Assembly: GCA_963693085.1 (NCBI GenBank)
Contig: OY856412.1
Location: 342,315,457 to 342,379,456 of the forward strand
Origin: Alisma plantago-aquatica
Taxonomy: Eukaryota > Streptophyta > Magnoliopsida > Alismatales > Alismataceae
Direction of reading: 5' to 3'
Length of the DNA stretch: 64,000 bases
The position numbers were made by a program, and so were the translations under genes. Position 1 is the first letter of the stretch. Each line of letters opens with the position of its first letter. Below, piece by piece: positions 11,997-23,701 of the stretch. The notes below the pieces were generated by a model. That model worked only from the letters and a program-made list of their open reading frames with translations, was not told the DNA's origin and made no database searches.

Positions 11997-12800
11997 GCCT
12001 CCATTGGAAAGAGATCTTGGTCTCGAAAAGCTCATTGTCACACAATTGGATCAAAAAGCTTTTCACAAAAGAAATATGAGATTGTAAGATATCATATTAT
12101 GTGTTTTCACTTTCTAGTTATCTACAAAAATTTATTTGACGTACCTTCAACATCTATTGTTTTATTCATAGGAAAAATAGAAAGTAGGGAACCTAGAATC
12201 TTAGAAGCATGGACGATCACTCATGTAAGGAAGGATGGAAGTTACATTGATAATACAAGCACATAAGACTTTTTGGTATGATAATATCTTTCATTTTATC
12301 TAGATAATAATATATTAATGCTTATATTTTAGTTGGTTTACTAAATTATTAGACATGTTGACATAATTGATATAGGAAACTACAGGAAATGTAGGTAGAT
12401 GAACGTCTTGTTGAGAAGCATGAACTGCCCAAAAATACAAAAGAAGATGAAGTTATTTATGAGCTTATGTACGATGAGGCAAACCCTACTCAGGGTGTCA
12501 TTAGGTATGGACATGGAGTGTCTCGGAGTAAAGTCTTTAGGTTGAAGGATGAATTGAGGAAGTTTGTCATAGCAAGTGAATCTATGGTTGTTACTAATCA
12601 ACTTGCTTCCATGCAGAATGAGAACAAACACCTAAAGAATGAATGTGCTAGTTTTGAATCCCAATTTAATCAAATGGCTTATACACTTTCTAGGAAGGGA
12701 ATTGTGTTTCTTGATCCTATTGGGAGGGAGGATAGTGGAAGAAACATTTCGAATGAAGAAGTAAGTAATGTTATATCATTTTGTTCTTGCTTTTGTTTTT
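11997..12800 (+). pseudogene. CACTA/En-Spm-associated Transposase_24-like ORF, broken, apparently with introns
   Basis: Three blocks resemble the plant Ptta/En/Spm (Transposase_24) family. Block 1, about 11997-12090, has SRKAHCHTIGSKSF, like the family's H-T-x-G-S-K-S-F motif. Block 2, about 12171-12270, has REPRILEAWTITHVRKDGSY, like the E-x-(F/W)-x-x-T-H-x-R-K-D-G motif. Block 3, about 12386-12800, holds the longest open stretch (12467-12802), with ELPKNTKEDEVIYELMYDEA and RYGHGVSRSKVF, then a region that could form a coiled coil. GT-like donors and AG acceptors (for example ATAG before 12171 and ACAG before 12386) fit introns. TAA and TAG codons at likely Gln positions break it. No CACTA terminal inverted repeats were recognised. 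Confidence 0.55.
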
Positions 12801-12802
12801 AG

Positions 12803-13559
12803 TATTCTACTGTTGAAAATGTTAGTATGTAGTTATTACCTTGTGTGCATTTTCCTTGGCTTTTACATTTACAATTACTACTAAGTATGATTATCTAGTT
12901 TGTAATTGATATAATTTCTTAGAAAAACATATATGTGAGGTAATTCCAGGTTTTTCAGTCGTCAACATTAGTATACAGGTATTAGAAAGGTAATGAAATA
13001 CAATTTTGTGATACATGTTAGTGTGTGTAGGTACAACTCAGATTTTCATGTTGTGGTGTTTATTGCTATTGTCTCATACATTAGACATAACTTTCTTCCT
13101 TTTGCTACATTGTATTCCTCAATGATCATGTAGAATGTACAACTTGAAGGTAGTTAAATCTGGATGTTCCATTATAAAGGTGGACACTGGATAAACTTCA
13201 TGGTGATGGTGTAACCATGACACCCAAAAGTGGATCATAAATCCACTCCTCATTGTAATTAATATTTGGAAACAATCCAACATGTGACTATCGTAATCCA
13301 TCCTCCATGCTCTATCACCCACAAATTCAGTAGTATCATCCATTGGAGTTGTTTCAAAATTCTCAACATCATTTTTAGAATCCATCTTAGTGTCATCTAA
13401 CAAATTTAAATAAACATTATCACATTCCTCTTTGACTTATTGGATCAATAAAACATTCCATTATTCAATTACAAAATTTCAATCGAAAGTGAAGATGATA
13501 TATTGCCTACAATCTATATTTGATACAATTAGTTATTAGAAGTGAAACTTATATGCAAC
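12803..13559. other. Downstream flank of the CACTA-like ORF; unassigned minus-strand ORF
   Basis: AT-rich DNA. A 94-codon minus-strand ORF (13403-13119) is rich in Asp, Met and His and has no family I can name. It may be chance or part of the CACTA element. Nothing else was found. Confidence 0.3.
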
Positions 13560-14530
13560 AAGTTACAGACATTATTGAAGTACAACAGGAGAGGAAGGAG
13601 AGCAGGAAGGTATGAGAATGCTTTTGTGGGTTTGTGGGTGGAGTAGGAGGGATGGAACAAGTTGTAAGGCTATTGGTGACATATTCAGAGAAATTTGACC
13701 ATTAGTATTTAATAATGAAAGATATTCTTCCTTTGTTGACCCTGATAAGTTTTCATACTCTGTTAGATAATGACATTAATAAAGAATCAATGTGATCTAC
13801 ATTGCAGTTAATGTTGTTGATAGCATTAGAGATTAGAGATACATGAGAATCCCTTATATCTTAGTTGCAACTCCAGAGAATTCCATGTTAATAACTATTT
13901 AGGTCACCATGAATGATGGATATACCCACAAGGATGCAAGGGGAAATGATAGAAAGAGAGGAAGGGGAGTCAGAAGGTATGGACTTGCTTTTGTGCATTT
14001 GTGGGTGGAATAGAAGGGCTGGAATGAGCTACTAGGATAGTGGGATCGGTTAGCTTAGGCAAAGAAGGGCCCCACCTACACCTAGATGTGGCAACTACTA
14101 TTGCAGGGTGCACCCTTTTGCAAAAAAAATTGGACTTCCTATATTCCAATATATACCAAATTGAAGATGGAAGTAGGATCATGATTGGTTCCTTGTTGTT
14201 ACCAACTATTGTGTAAAATCTATTTCATTTTAGATATCCCTTTTTCATTTAGGAAATTCATTGTATGTATCCAATTCCAAACATTGTTCAAGTACAAGAT
14301 TTCAATTGAAACAGATGAAAACAATCTCTGTTTGAAGCCATTTCCAAAAATTATTCCATGATAGCGAGAGAGGAAGGGAAAAAAGAATGTATGGACAAGC
14401 TTTTGTAAGTTTGTCGATGCAGTAGGAGGGTTGGGATGATAAACTAAGCTAGGGGGCTCAATTTCGTTAGGTGAAGAAGGACCATGTCCAAACCTAGATG
14501 TGAAAAGGCATGTTGTAGGGTGCACTCATC
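13560..14530. repeat. Three diverged copies of a roughly 150-bp repeat
   Basis: Copies near 13575-13680, 13930-14120 and 14350-14520 share the order GAGAGGAAGG, GTATG...GCTTTTGT, a TTTGTGGGTGGA-like phrase, AGGAGGG/GAAGGGCTGG and, in the last two, GGTGAAGAAGG/GGCAAAGAAGG, CCTAGATGTG and AGGGTGCAC. Spacing is about 360 and 420 bp. They could be subterminal repeats of the CACTA-type element or an unrelated dispersed repeat. Confidence 0.55.
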
Positions 14531-15446
14531 ACACAAGTAATGTGGCACATCCATGACTACATAATGGGAATCAATGCTTCAGATTTTATATGCAACACAT
14601 CTTACAATGTGTCTTGGACCACATGCTATAGTTGGTTTTACTTTTTAGCATATGGTGTAACCTCCTCCCCAATATATACCTAATATTATATGTCAATCAA
14701 GATATTAGAGATGGAAATCTAACCTAGTTAAACCAAACCCACACTGACCCATCTAGTCCAATACCCATTATGATGGGTCTTATAGGTTCAATTGATTACT
14801 GGATGAATAATTGATGTGATACATTTAGGGTTATATTTAGGCACAAATTCCCATTAAGAACCAACAAGGCCCACTAAAGCCAATCCCTCATGGAGCATCT
14901 CCCCCAACTATTAAATAGATTTGGTAGAATATTGTCGCACAAACTTACAAGTTTCAACTCATATCATTCATGTTTTCTTATAAGACACTGACCTTGCATA
15001 TGAGGTTGGAACAATTGTGCATTTTAGGTCTTGATTGAAGGGAGGAAAAGGTCACAATTGCATCAACTTTGCAAAATATAGAACAACTTACTTTGTATAT
15101 AGGAATTAAATTATAGAATAAACAATTTACCATTTGACATGTACAATACTCCATTCTTCTTGTGCTATGTGACATAAAATAGATCATATGGTTTCATTTT
15201 CATGTGGACTCTATTCTAGCCAGGCCATTAACTTCATATCAAATTTTAGTAGTCTACTTGGTTTTGTAATATGTATATTTCATATTGTCCCAAATTTTCT
15301 AGACCTCCTCATTACTAATACCAATAGGTCCCAATGGGAGAACTCTTCTTCAAAGTATTATTAGTTGTTGAAGAAGTGTCTACCACATGCAATGGAATTG
15401 ATTTAACATGAGGATAAAGTTGTTTGATTATGTTCCAGAGTGGGGT
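14531..15446. other. No gene seen; left flank of the nested element
   Basis: AT-rich sequence with no recognisable domain. It ends at the LTR start at 15447. A short ORF at 15187-14978 on the minus strand has no family resemblance. Confidence 0.4.
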
Positions 15447-16173
15447 TCTAAGGACCCTAACCCACATTTTGGGCTAACCTTGTTTGTTTTGCCGAAGTTT
15501 GTTGCTTAGCTCCTTGCTCTAATCATGTAAGATGTAATTAGGGCTTGTTGGAAGTTTATTCTCCTTGTTTGAGCTTGTTTCTTGATGCTTGTGTTTTGTA
15601 GAGAGCTCTTGGTACAACTTGCAATTCACCCAAGATAGAGGTTGATGTGCAAGTTTTCCTCCTCTAGAGGGTTCATTCTCTCTCTTGGCATCATGTAGAG
15701 GAGAGAGGAAGTGTTGGGCGCCATGTTTTGGCCTTGGTTGAGTGGTGACATCCTTGGTGATGTTTTGGGCATGTGTTTGAGGTGTGATTTTCTCTGAGGA
15801 GTGTTGCCTTGGTCTTGAGAGCCTTGATGTGACCCTATATCGGTTTGTGGTTGCCTTGAGGAGGATTTGTATCAGTTGAGGGTGTCTTGAGGGACATCCT
15901 ATCAATTGGTGGCATCTTGAGGATCGCCATATCGTGTTGTGGTGACTCTAGAGGAGTGACATATTTGTTTGTGACCTAGGGTTTCATCCCTATCAATTTG
16001 TGAAGGAAGAAGGAGGTGTGTATCAGCCATGACCTAGGAAGGAGGCCAAGTGGATGAGCATAGGTCCTATCACCTTGTTGCATGGTGTTACATGTGTCCT
16101 TTCTTCTTGGACATGTGTCTTCTAGGGTACTAAGGTGGTGACATCTTCCCCTTGCTCTCTCTCACCATGCATG

Positions 16174-16182
16174 TATATATAC
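16174..16182 (+). promoter_or_regulatory. TATA motif of outer-family LTR
   Basis: TATATATAC, followed by CCCTCTCTTCCCATG. The motif and flanks are kept in the partner LTR (48799-48807) and in the LTR fragment (52842-52850), which supports a promoter role. Transcription would run rightwards. Confidence 0.6.
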
Positions 16183-17094
16183 CCCTCTCTTCCCATGCAA
16201 GAGAACCCTTTTAGTGATACTTGCTTTCTCTCCTTGGTGGCCAATCTTGAGCTTGAAGATCACTCTACTTTGGAGCTTGTTGGGAGAGCCAAGGGCTTGC
16301 AGTTCTCTGTTTCATATTCTTCCTTGGTAAGCCATGGTTTTCTAGATTTATTTTTCTTCTTCTTTCTTCTTCTCAGCTATGGACCTTGGTACCTTCTTTT
16401 CTCTCTTTTGCTCTTTATTAACCATGGTTCGATCTTCCTTTTTGAGGAGTTGTGATTGGAGGATCTTCTCCATCTACCTTGAGCTTTGTGATCTTGGAGC
16501 TTGACCTTGGATCTTAGAGCTTGGTGGTTGTTCTTGAGGTGGGTTATATAACTCTAAACCTACTTTGTTATGATCACTCTTTTACTTGTTACCTTGCTAG
16601 TTATCTTTAGCTTGTTATCTCTTACTTTCTAGTAGCTTTACTTGGTATCCTTGTGTTCGGTTTTGAGAATAAAAACTTTGTTAAGTTGGTGCCATAAGTT
16701 GCTCTTTTCCTTTCCCTGTTATTATTGTCATCTTGAGGTAGAAGATGACTAAACCGATATGATGTGCTAATCTAATATACATATAAACTGATATGCTAGA
16801 CTGGTATGCTCTTGTGTAAACCAATATGCCTCTTATGTTATATCTTATTATGATCTAGTGATGCCTTGGGATGAAGAGTGTTGAGTCTCCATGCTTCTAG
16901 TTGAGTGTGGAAGTCGACATGGGTAACCCTAATAGGATACATGTGTAATATGCCAAACCTTACAAACCGATACACCCTAACCTGATACACCTAGAGTTTA
17001 TGAGGGAAACATCTCCCTAGAGGATCAAGTGATACAACCAACCGTATGGAAAATATCATATAGAGACCTATGTGACCGATACACATAGGGGTAG

Positions 17095-17262
17095 ATAGGT
17101 TGATACCCTAGTTGATGGGTAGGCTGATACCCTAGTTGGTGGGTAGGCTGATACCCTAGTTGGTGGTTAGGCCGATACCCTAAGGGATGAAGAGGCCAAT
17201 ACCCTAATTGGTGGGTAGGTGATACTCTAGATGGGTGGTGAAGTCGATACCTTATGAGGTTG
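17095..17262 (+). repeat. Minisatellite, about 24-bp GATACCCTAGTTGGTGGGTA units
   Basis: Six to seven imperfect units built on GATACCCTAGTTGGTGGGTA plus GGCT/GGCC, with variants GATACCCTAAGGGATG. The same array, with different unit numbers, is at 49717-49890 and 53744-53970, so the array is part of the LTR family and changes length between copies. Confidence 0.85.
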
Positions 17263-17874
17263 TGTGACCAATATCCTTTCTTATGCCCCTCTAGACTTAT
17301 ATCCTTTGTTGTGCCTTGGCCGACACTCTCTCATTATGGTGTTGAGACTAACACCAAGTGATGGTGAGCCAATACAACTCATCATTGAGTTGGTAGGCCG
17401 ATACCCTATCTAGAGTGGTTGCCCAAAATCTAAGCTAAACAGATACCCTACCTTAGTGTGATGGTTGATACCCTAACCCTAATTGACATCTTGTGATGTG
17501 TAGTGATGCATCTTGTGGATGCTAGGGTTACATAGTGTGATGTGATACCTTATAGTGTAATCATGTGTGTCATTTTGAAAGTTATACCTCTTTACATGTT
17601 TCATAATAATGATAGGAATATGTTTCCACATCTCCAAATATACTTCATAACAACAAAGGAAGTGATGATCTAAAGATGGTTGATGATGCAACCCTGTAAA
17701 CCCTAATCAAGTAAAGTGAAAATCTAATTGTTATGATGTGAAGTGTATGTTGTAAATATATACCATGAGTTCTATGAAATGATGATGCTTTACCTTCTTG
17801 TTATCAGATTCTAACCATGTAGGTGATATTGATTGATGTATATAGCCAGGTATGAGCTATGGTAGTTATGATGT

Positions 17875-17998
17875 GATGGACATGTTGTCCTTGTGATGGA
17901 TATTGGTCCTTGTGATGGACATGTGGTCCTTGAGATGGAAATGTGGTCCTTGTGATGGACATTGGTCCTTGTGATGAACATTGGTCCTTGAGAAGGAT
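17875..17998 (+). repeat. Minisatellite, about 20-bp GATGGACATGTGGTCCTTGT units
   Basis: Six imperfect units of GATGGACATGTGGTCCTTGT/GA. The partner LTR has the corresponding array at 50514-50658. The unit contains the inverted pair GGACATGTGGTCC, so a single unit can fold on itself. Confidence 0.85.
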
Positions 17999-18295
17999 AT
18001 ATAATGAATAGCAAGAATAGAGTGATGATGTGATTCAATATGTTCTGGTGATGAGTTATGCCCTATTTATATAGATCTTGTTTAAAGGCTATATGTTGTA
18101 GCTTGATTGGTGTTTAAAGATGTTTGAATTGAACTAATTAATCAAGTGAAATCTAATAGTGTAGTTTGCCCTATGCCATAGATCCATTCAATGTCAGTAC
18201 TTGCTAAATGGTGAAATGAGTCTAGTTCAGAACACATATTGTTGAATATGCGGGGTGCAAGTTGGAACACCACCTTATATCCTAAACGTATATGT

Positions 18296-18428
18296 ATCAC
18301 AAGATTGTTTGAAAGTCATACCTAGAATTTGTATCAAAGGATTGACTATAAGTCATGCCTAGAATTTGTATCACAGGATTGACTGTATGTCATACCTAAA
18401 ATTTGTATCATGGGATTGACTATAAGTC
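18296..18428 (+). repeat. Minisatellite, 37-bp units
   Basis: About three and a half copies of a unit running from TATCACAGGATTGACT through AAGTCATACCTAGAATTTG. The partner array is at 50933-51067. Differences between units are single substitutions. Confidence 0.85.
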
Positions 18429-19398
18429 AGTTCATGGAAGAGCAATGTTGTAATCCGTAGATCAAATTCACTAGCGTCATAACTTGTACCAAGGTGGGCT
18501 AAATCTACATAGTGAGACTAAAATGTCCCTGGAAGCAGATGACTCATAATGTCACTGCATATTTACTCATACTGATTGAGGAAGGTGAGGTTGTGGATTT
18601 GGGCTCTTCCATTAGACCTTCTATGGCATTGACTCGACAATATATTCATACAGTGGTTGGTTGGATTTGGATGGCATGATTCAATTCCTCAGGGCATAAT
18701 GAATTTGTAATCAGTCATGTAGTATAATTGTATAGGATCAAATACGAAAGCATTGGTTGAGGCCTTCCTTGATCTTTATACAATGTTGTTGATAGAGAAT
18801 ATACATGTTCTTCATATTCCTTTTAAATTATTAACTTGATTCATAATTCAACAGTAATTTTTCTTCTAATTATTTATATTGTTGCTCAGTTTATCTTATA
18901 TGTGATGATAATAGAGTTGGAGGGGAGTTATATCTCTCACTGGAATTGTGTGTCTCACCCCATTGGTTAGCAACCTTTTTAGGTGGATGAGAATGAGGAG
19001 GTAGAGATCATGCAGAGGAGGTTGAGCAGGAGGCAGGGGAGCATTAGCTGATAAGTTTGGAAGTGTTGATGGATGTTCTTTGTTGGTAGAGTCCTAGAGT
19101 CGTCGCTACACACTCAGGTCTTTGGGAGCGTTTTGTAGATGTTTTGCGGATAAGCTATCTTTATGTGATTTTTGTACATCAAATATGATGAAAATATGTA
19201 TATGTTTCTGGAACAATGTTTTTGTTACAGATTAACAACATACCATGTGAATGCTTTGAGGCATAAAAGGACTCTTGTGTAATGTTTGTTGTATGAAAAA
19301 GGTTTTAAATCTTAGTGTTTTCTTCTAATAAGTTTGTTAATCTCTCTTTCATGGTTTTGTTTTTAGTAACTAACCTCACTACATGTGGCACGATGCGT

Positions 19399-19411
19399 CA
19401 GGTATCAGAGC
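19399..19411 (+). other. Primer-binding site of the outer chromovirus, slightly decayed
   Basis: CAGGTATCAGAGC follows the LTR end. The expected iMet complement is TGGTATCAGAGC; the first T is lost at the LTR junction. Confidence 0.75.
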
Positions 19412-19524
19412 TTTAGGTTCACTGAGTTTACAAGGACCTTGGACTAGGGTTTGTGTCTATTCTAGTGTCCTCCATTCTGCCTTATAGTCACTTCTTCTAA
19501 TGAAGAAGAAGAAATAAAGTAGAA

Positions 19525-20380
19525 AGATGTCTGGAGAAATGAAGAACATGTTGTTGAGAGAAGTGTTGCTACACCAAGTGGTGGTGCAAGGAACCAGGCC
19601 AATAAAGATTGGGTGCCTGAAGTCCCCTAGTTTGTCCCTACCATGATAGAAAAGCCTACCTTTCAATCACTTTTTGAACAGTTTATGGCAACGATGACTT
19701 ATATGGCATACAAGATGCATGCACCTGAACCTAGGGAACTTGTTCCGCATGCCGAATAAAATGGTACTGGGAAGACTTTCGAGCGACTTTGCCATGTTGG
19801 AGCTGTTGAGTATGTGGGGACAACTAACCTGATAGACGTAAATATGTGGTTGACTGACCTTGAGAAGGCATTTAAGATCATGAAGTGTACCTCCTAAGAG
19901 GGAGTGATGGCCATTGGTGGGCCATAGAGGAGGAGAAGACATCCAATGTTGTGGTCGGTTGGGAAGAGTTTCGACTGGAGTTTGTTAGTCGGTACTTCCC
20001 ACAGCTAGCATCGTAGAGGTTTGGTGCTCCAACATAGTGGTCATTGAGCAAGGGTAGAGGTTGTAGTTTTCTACCCTCAGGAGCCCAGAGTGTTGCATCA
20101 ACATCAGTGACAGGACCATCTAGGCCATAGTATGGGAACTGGGCATTCCACAAGTGTGGATTGGTAGGACATTTGAAGCGGCAATGTCTGATGAGAGGTG
20201 AACAAGTGACCCAGTTTTCGAGGCAGATTCAGCAAGGCTCACAAAGATAGCAGAACAGTGGTGCAGGAGGATGATGACATGGCCAATAATCCCAAGCTAG
20301 GTCATCTTCTCAGGGAAGCTAAGGACGATGGTGACAATAGGTAACGTCTAGGTTCTACGCAATGAGTTACCCGAAGGTGG
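19525..20380 (+). pseudogene. Gag relic of the outer chromovirus
   Basis: Reads VPTMIEKPTFQSLFEQFMAT, then FERLCHVGAVEYVG, NMWLTDLEKAFKIMKCTS and VGWEEFRLEFVSRYFP-like phrases across frames, the usual gypsy gag core. At about 20130-20200 a zinc knuckle HKCGLVGHLKRQC is seen with its first Cys replaced. Stops at 19758 and in the KCTS-stop-EGV segment break it. Gag would form the virus-like particle. Confidence 0.7.
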
Positions 20381-20390
20381 TGGTCAACTC

Positions 20391-22786
20391 GTGAGTGGTG
20401 ACACGTTAGATGGATTTATTTCATTTGGATTTGTCTTCTTCTTGTATATATCTATTTTGGTTGACCCGGGTGCTACACACTCTTTTCTTGCATGTGAAGT
20501 TCTTAGTAGTTTCTCCTTGCTTGTTAGTCCTAGGAAGAATAGCTTGTTGCTAGAAACCCCATTGGTCGGTTCTATAGTGCTACAGGATGTGTGTCCTTCT
20601 TGTGTTCTCTGTTTTTTGGGACACAACATTGAGATGGCTCTTATACCTTTTAACATGCATGGATTAATATCTAATCCTTGGAATGGATATCTTGGAGAAG
20701 TATAGAGTAGTCTTGGATTGTAGTTCCAAACATATGATGTTTGTGGATGGTAGTGAGACGTGGACCTTCCATGGGGATAGGAAGATTCTCCCGACATGTC
20801 TTGTGTCAACTATAGTGGGGAGGAAGCTTCTAAGACAAGGTTGTGAGGTGTTTTTGGAACATGTTGTGGATACATAGGTGAGGAGTCTTAGTATCCAAGA
20901 AGTGTCAGTGGTTAGGGGGTTTAAGGACGTGTGTCCTAAAGAGTTTATGGGTGTTCCCCACCCCGTGAGATTGAATTTGAGATCAATCTGGATCCCAGTA
21001 TGCAACCTATAGCTCAGACACCATATAGGATGGTACCGATAGAGATGGCTACATTGAAGAGATAGTTGTAAGAACTACTTGACAAAGGTTTCATTAGGCT
21101 GAGTATGTCACCGTGGGTTTCTCCAGTATTGTTTGTGAAGAAGAAAGATGGATCTATGAGGTTGTGCATAGATTACAGATAGTTGAACAAGGTCACGATA
21201 AAGAATACGTATTTGTTACTGACGATAGATGATATGTTTGATCAGTTGCATAGCATGATAATGTTCTCAAAGATAGATCTACGATCAAGCTATAATCCAC
21301 TGAGGATCAAGGAGGGTGACATACCAAAGTCAGCTTTTTAGATGAGGTATGGTCACTACGAGTTTGTGGTTATGCTATTTGGGATGACCAATTCACCAAT
21401 TGCATTCATGGATTTGATGAACATGGTGTTCCCACCGTTCCTTGACCATTTTGTGGATGTCTTCATAGATGCCATTTTGATATATTGTCGGGATAGTCAA
21501 CATCATGAACATGATCTTTGTCAGGTGTTGATAGTGGTGAGACAACACCAACTCTATGCTAAGTTCATCAAGTGTGAGTTCTGGTTAGGGAGGTAGCTTT
21601 CTTGGGACATGTTATATCGTAGAAGGAGTACATGTGGATCCTAAGAAGGTGGAGTCTATGATAGAATGGGAGCAGACAAAGAGGTTGATAGAAGTGTGCA
21701 ATTTTCTATGTTTGGTAGGTTACTATAGGAGGTTCATTAAGGGCTTCAATGCTATTACCCTATCCCTAACTAAGTTGATGAGGAAGGATATGTCCTTCAT
21801 TTGGGACAACAAATGTCAATGGGCTTTTCAGACATTGAAGGAGAAGCTGACAAGTGCACCAGTTTTGATTTTACCTGAGCAAGGAAAGGGATATATCATC
21901 TTTTGTGATGCATCCAGGAATGGTTTGGGATGTGTGTTGATGATGGACAAACGAGTAGTTTCTTTTACTTCTCGATGGCTTAAGAAATACGAGGAAAATT
22001 ATCCAACCCATGACTTGGAGTTAGATGTAGTAGTACATGCTTTGAAGATTTGTAGGCACTACATGTATGGGGAGAAGTGTTAGATTTTTACGGACCACAA
22101 GAACTTGAAGTATATCTTTTCACAACAAGAATTGAATATGAGGCAGTGACGTTGGAAGGAGTTGATCAAAGATTACGATTGCATGATTGGTTATCATCCA
22201 GGAAAGGCAAATGTCGTGGCATACACCTTCAACGGGAAATCTTCATCTATAGATAGAGGTCAGTTGAGTTCGTTGATGTGTCACAAGAGAGACATGTTGG
22301 CCAACTTACGTTAGATGAATGCCAAATTGGAAGTCTCCTTGTTAGTCGGTTTGTTGGCACAATTACAAGTTAAGCCTATGTTGAGACAACAGATCAGAGA
22401 AGCTCAACAGAAAGATATTGTGATATAATAGCTTAGATCAGAGTTCGACAATGAGAAACATGATGGTTTCTATGAGACAGAAGATGGGATAGTGTGTTAT
22501 CATCACATGATAGTAGTTCCTAATGCCGATAAATTGAGGAAGATGGTTCTAGAAGAATATCATACGTCTATGTATGCTATGCACCCAGGTAGTACAAAGA
22601 TGTACCACAACCTGAAGGATATGTATTGGTGGCCAGGATTGAAAAAAGATGTAATTGAGTTCGTTGCATGTTATGTGTGTCAGTAGGTCAAAGCTAAGTA
22701 TCAAAATCCTACAGGAACATTACAACAATTACCTATATTGTAGTGGAAGTGGTATCATGTAACTATGGATTATGTGGTTGGTCTAC
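20391..22786 (+). pseudogene. Protease, RT, RNase H and N-terminal integrase of the outer chromovirus
   Basis: Protease at about 20455-20490 reads LVDPGATHSF (usual DSGATHSF; Ser to Pro at the active site). A LEKYRVVLDC block follows at 20690. RT spans about 21060-21600, with [30 protein letters not shown] and FIDAILIY in place of FIDDILVY, so the second catalytic Asp is Ala. 21634-22083 is RT connection and RNase H ([41 protein letters not shown]). RNase H ends with YHPGKANVVAY near 22195. 22492-22686 is the HHCC zinc domain (MHPGSTKMY, YWWPGLKKDVIEFVACYVCQ). Several stops replace conserved Gln codons. The reading ends at the TCTAC target site at 22782-22786. Confidence 0.9.
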
Positions 22787-23091
22787 TGATGAATGCATAT
22801 TCATCATGATTTTAAGTTGCCATCTTGGGCACAATTCGACTCAATTCTTTCGATTTCATTTACTTAATCTTGCAAAATGCAAAATTGCTAAACTATTTCA
22901 TTTATTAATATTATTAACTAAATGCTATATTAATTTTATGCAGGTCATGATGAAGTTGAACCATCACTTGGAACCCACCTGTATTTAACCCTAATCCAGC
23001 TTCATCAACATCTTGGACCTCCTGTTTTCACCCATGAAACCTGCCCTTGCGGGTTGCTCGTCCTATTTTTCCCTAACGGTCTTAACCTTAC

Positions 23092-23284
23092 TCTCGAAGG
23101 TCCGATCCAGGGCCAACACCCAGTCATCAGCTTTGTCCACCATGTTAGGCTCACTCTCACCCTTGAAGTAGGGTGGCTGCATCTTGATGAAGTCAGTGAG
23201 GGTGAACTCCCTCGGCTTGGCGGCAACAACAACAATGGTGTTGAGTTGTCCCATCATGGTGGAGGACAACAGTTGTCGCAGCAT
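23092..23284 (-). pseudogene. Gag N-terminal fragment of the truncated gypsy element
   Basis: The minus-strand ORF starting at 23284 reads AKPREFTLTDFIKMQPPYF and then DKADDWVLALDRTFES, the N-terminal core of gypsy gag (F-x-K-x-x-P-P-x-F-x-G, then D-x-W). At about 23092 the reading runs into the Athila LTR, making a chance fusion of a few codons before a stop. The fragment has no zinc knuckle or pol. Confidence 0.75.
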
Positions 23285-23686
23285 CGCCAGCTCTTGCTCA
23301 GGTGTGAAGGCAGGAACACCAGAGGTTGGTTGGGTAACAGCATGAGTCGCAGGAGTGTCGAAGTTGTCAGTGTTGGACTCCTGGTTTGAGTTGTCAAACA
23401 GGTCACCTCTCCTGAAATTAGGGTTATCATATTAAATTTTCAGGAGTAAAGAATCATAGATGAGAGGGAAAAGAAATAGAGATGAGAAAAGGATAACTAG
23501 AATGCTATTGCCTAAAATCATACTACTTCGGGCAGTTCGTATCGGCGCAGGCCAGGCCGGATCATATGGGCACGGGAGTCCCCGTATACCAAGCTAGTGG
23601 GTCGGAGGAAAATCTTGCCAGCCCCCATGCCCTGATCCTTTCTAGACACCCTTGCCTCAACTGCATGCCCTACTAGTCGCCTAAAG

Positions 23687-23698
23687 GATCTGATACCA
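23687..23698 (-). other. Primer-binding site of the truncated element
   Basis: The minus strand reads TGGTATCAGATC, one base from the iMet complement TGGTATCAGAGC, three bases inside the LTR end at 23702. Confidence 0.75.
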
Positions 23699-23701
23699 TG
23701 C

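Larger units (their letters stand above)
15447..19400 (+). repeat. 5' LTR of the outer chromovirus
   Basis: A 3954-bp LTR matching 48061-52048 over its full length. It starts TCTAAGGACC (TGTAAGGACC in the partner) and ends GATGCGTCA directly before the PBS. The TATA motif lies only about 730 bp from the start, so if it is used the R-U5 part is unusually long (about 3.2 kb). That part holds three separate minisatellites (about 17095-17262, 17875-17998 and 18296-18428). Confidence 0.85.

Noticed and set aside
16135..16455. 106-codon plus-strand ORF with a hydrophobic stretch
   Set aside because: It starts just before the LTR TATA box and sits in LTR sequence. The counterparts at 48796 and 52801 differ in frame and length. 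The Phe/Leu run comes from TTCTT-rich DNA.
17461..17482. CCCTAACCCTAA run as interstitial telomere repeat
   Set aside because: Plant telomere units are CCCTAAA; this is two chance units at the edge of the GATACCCTAG minisatellite.
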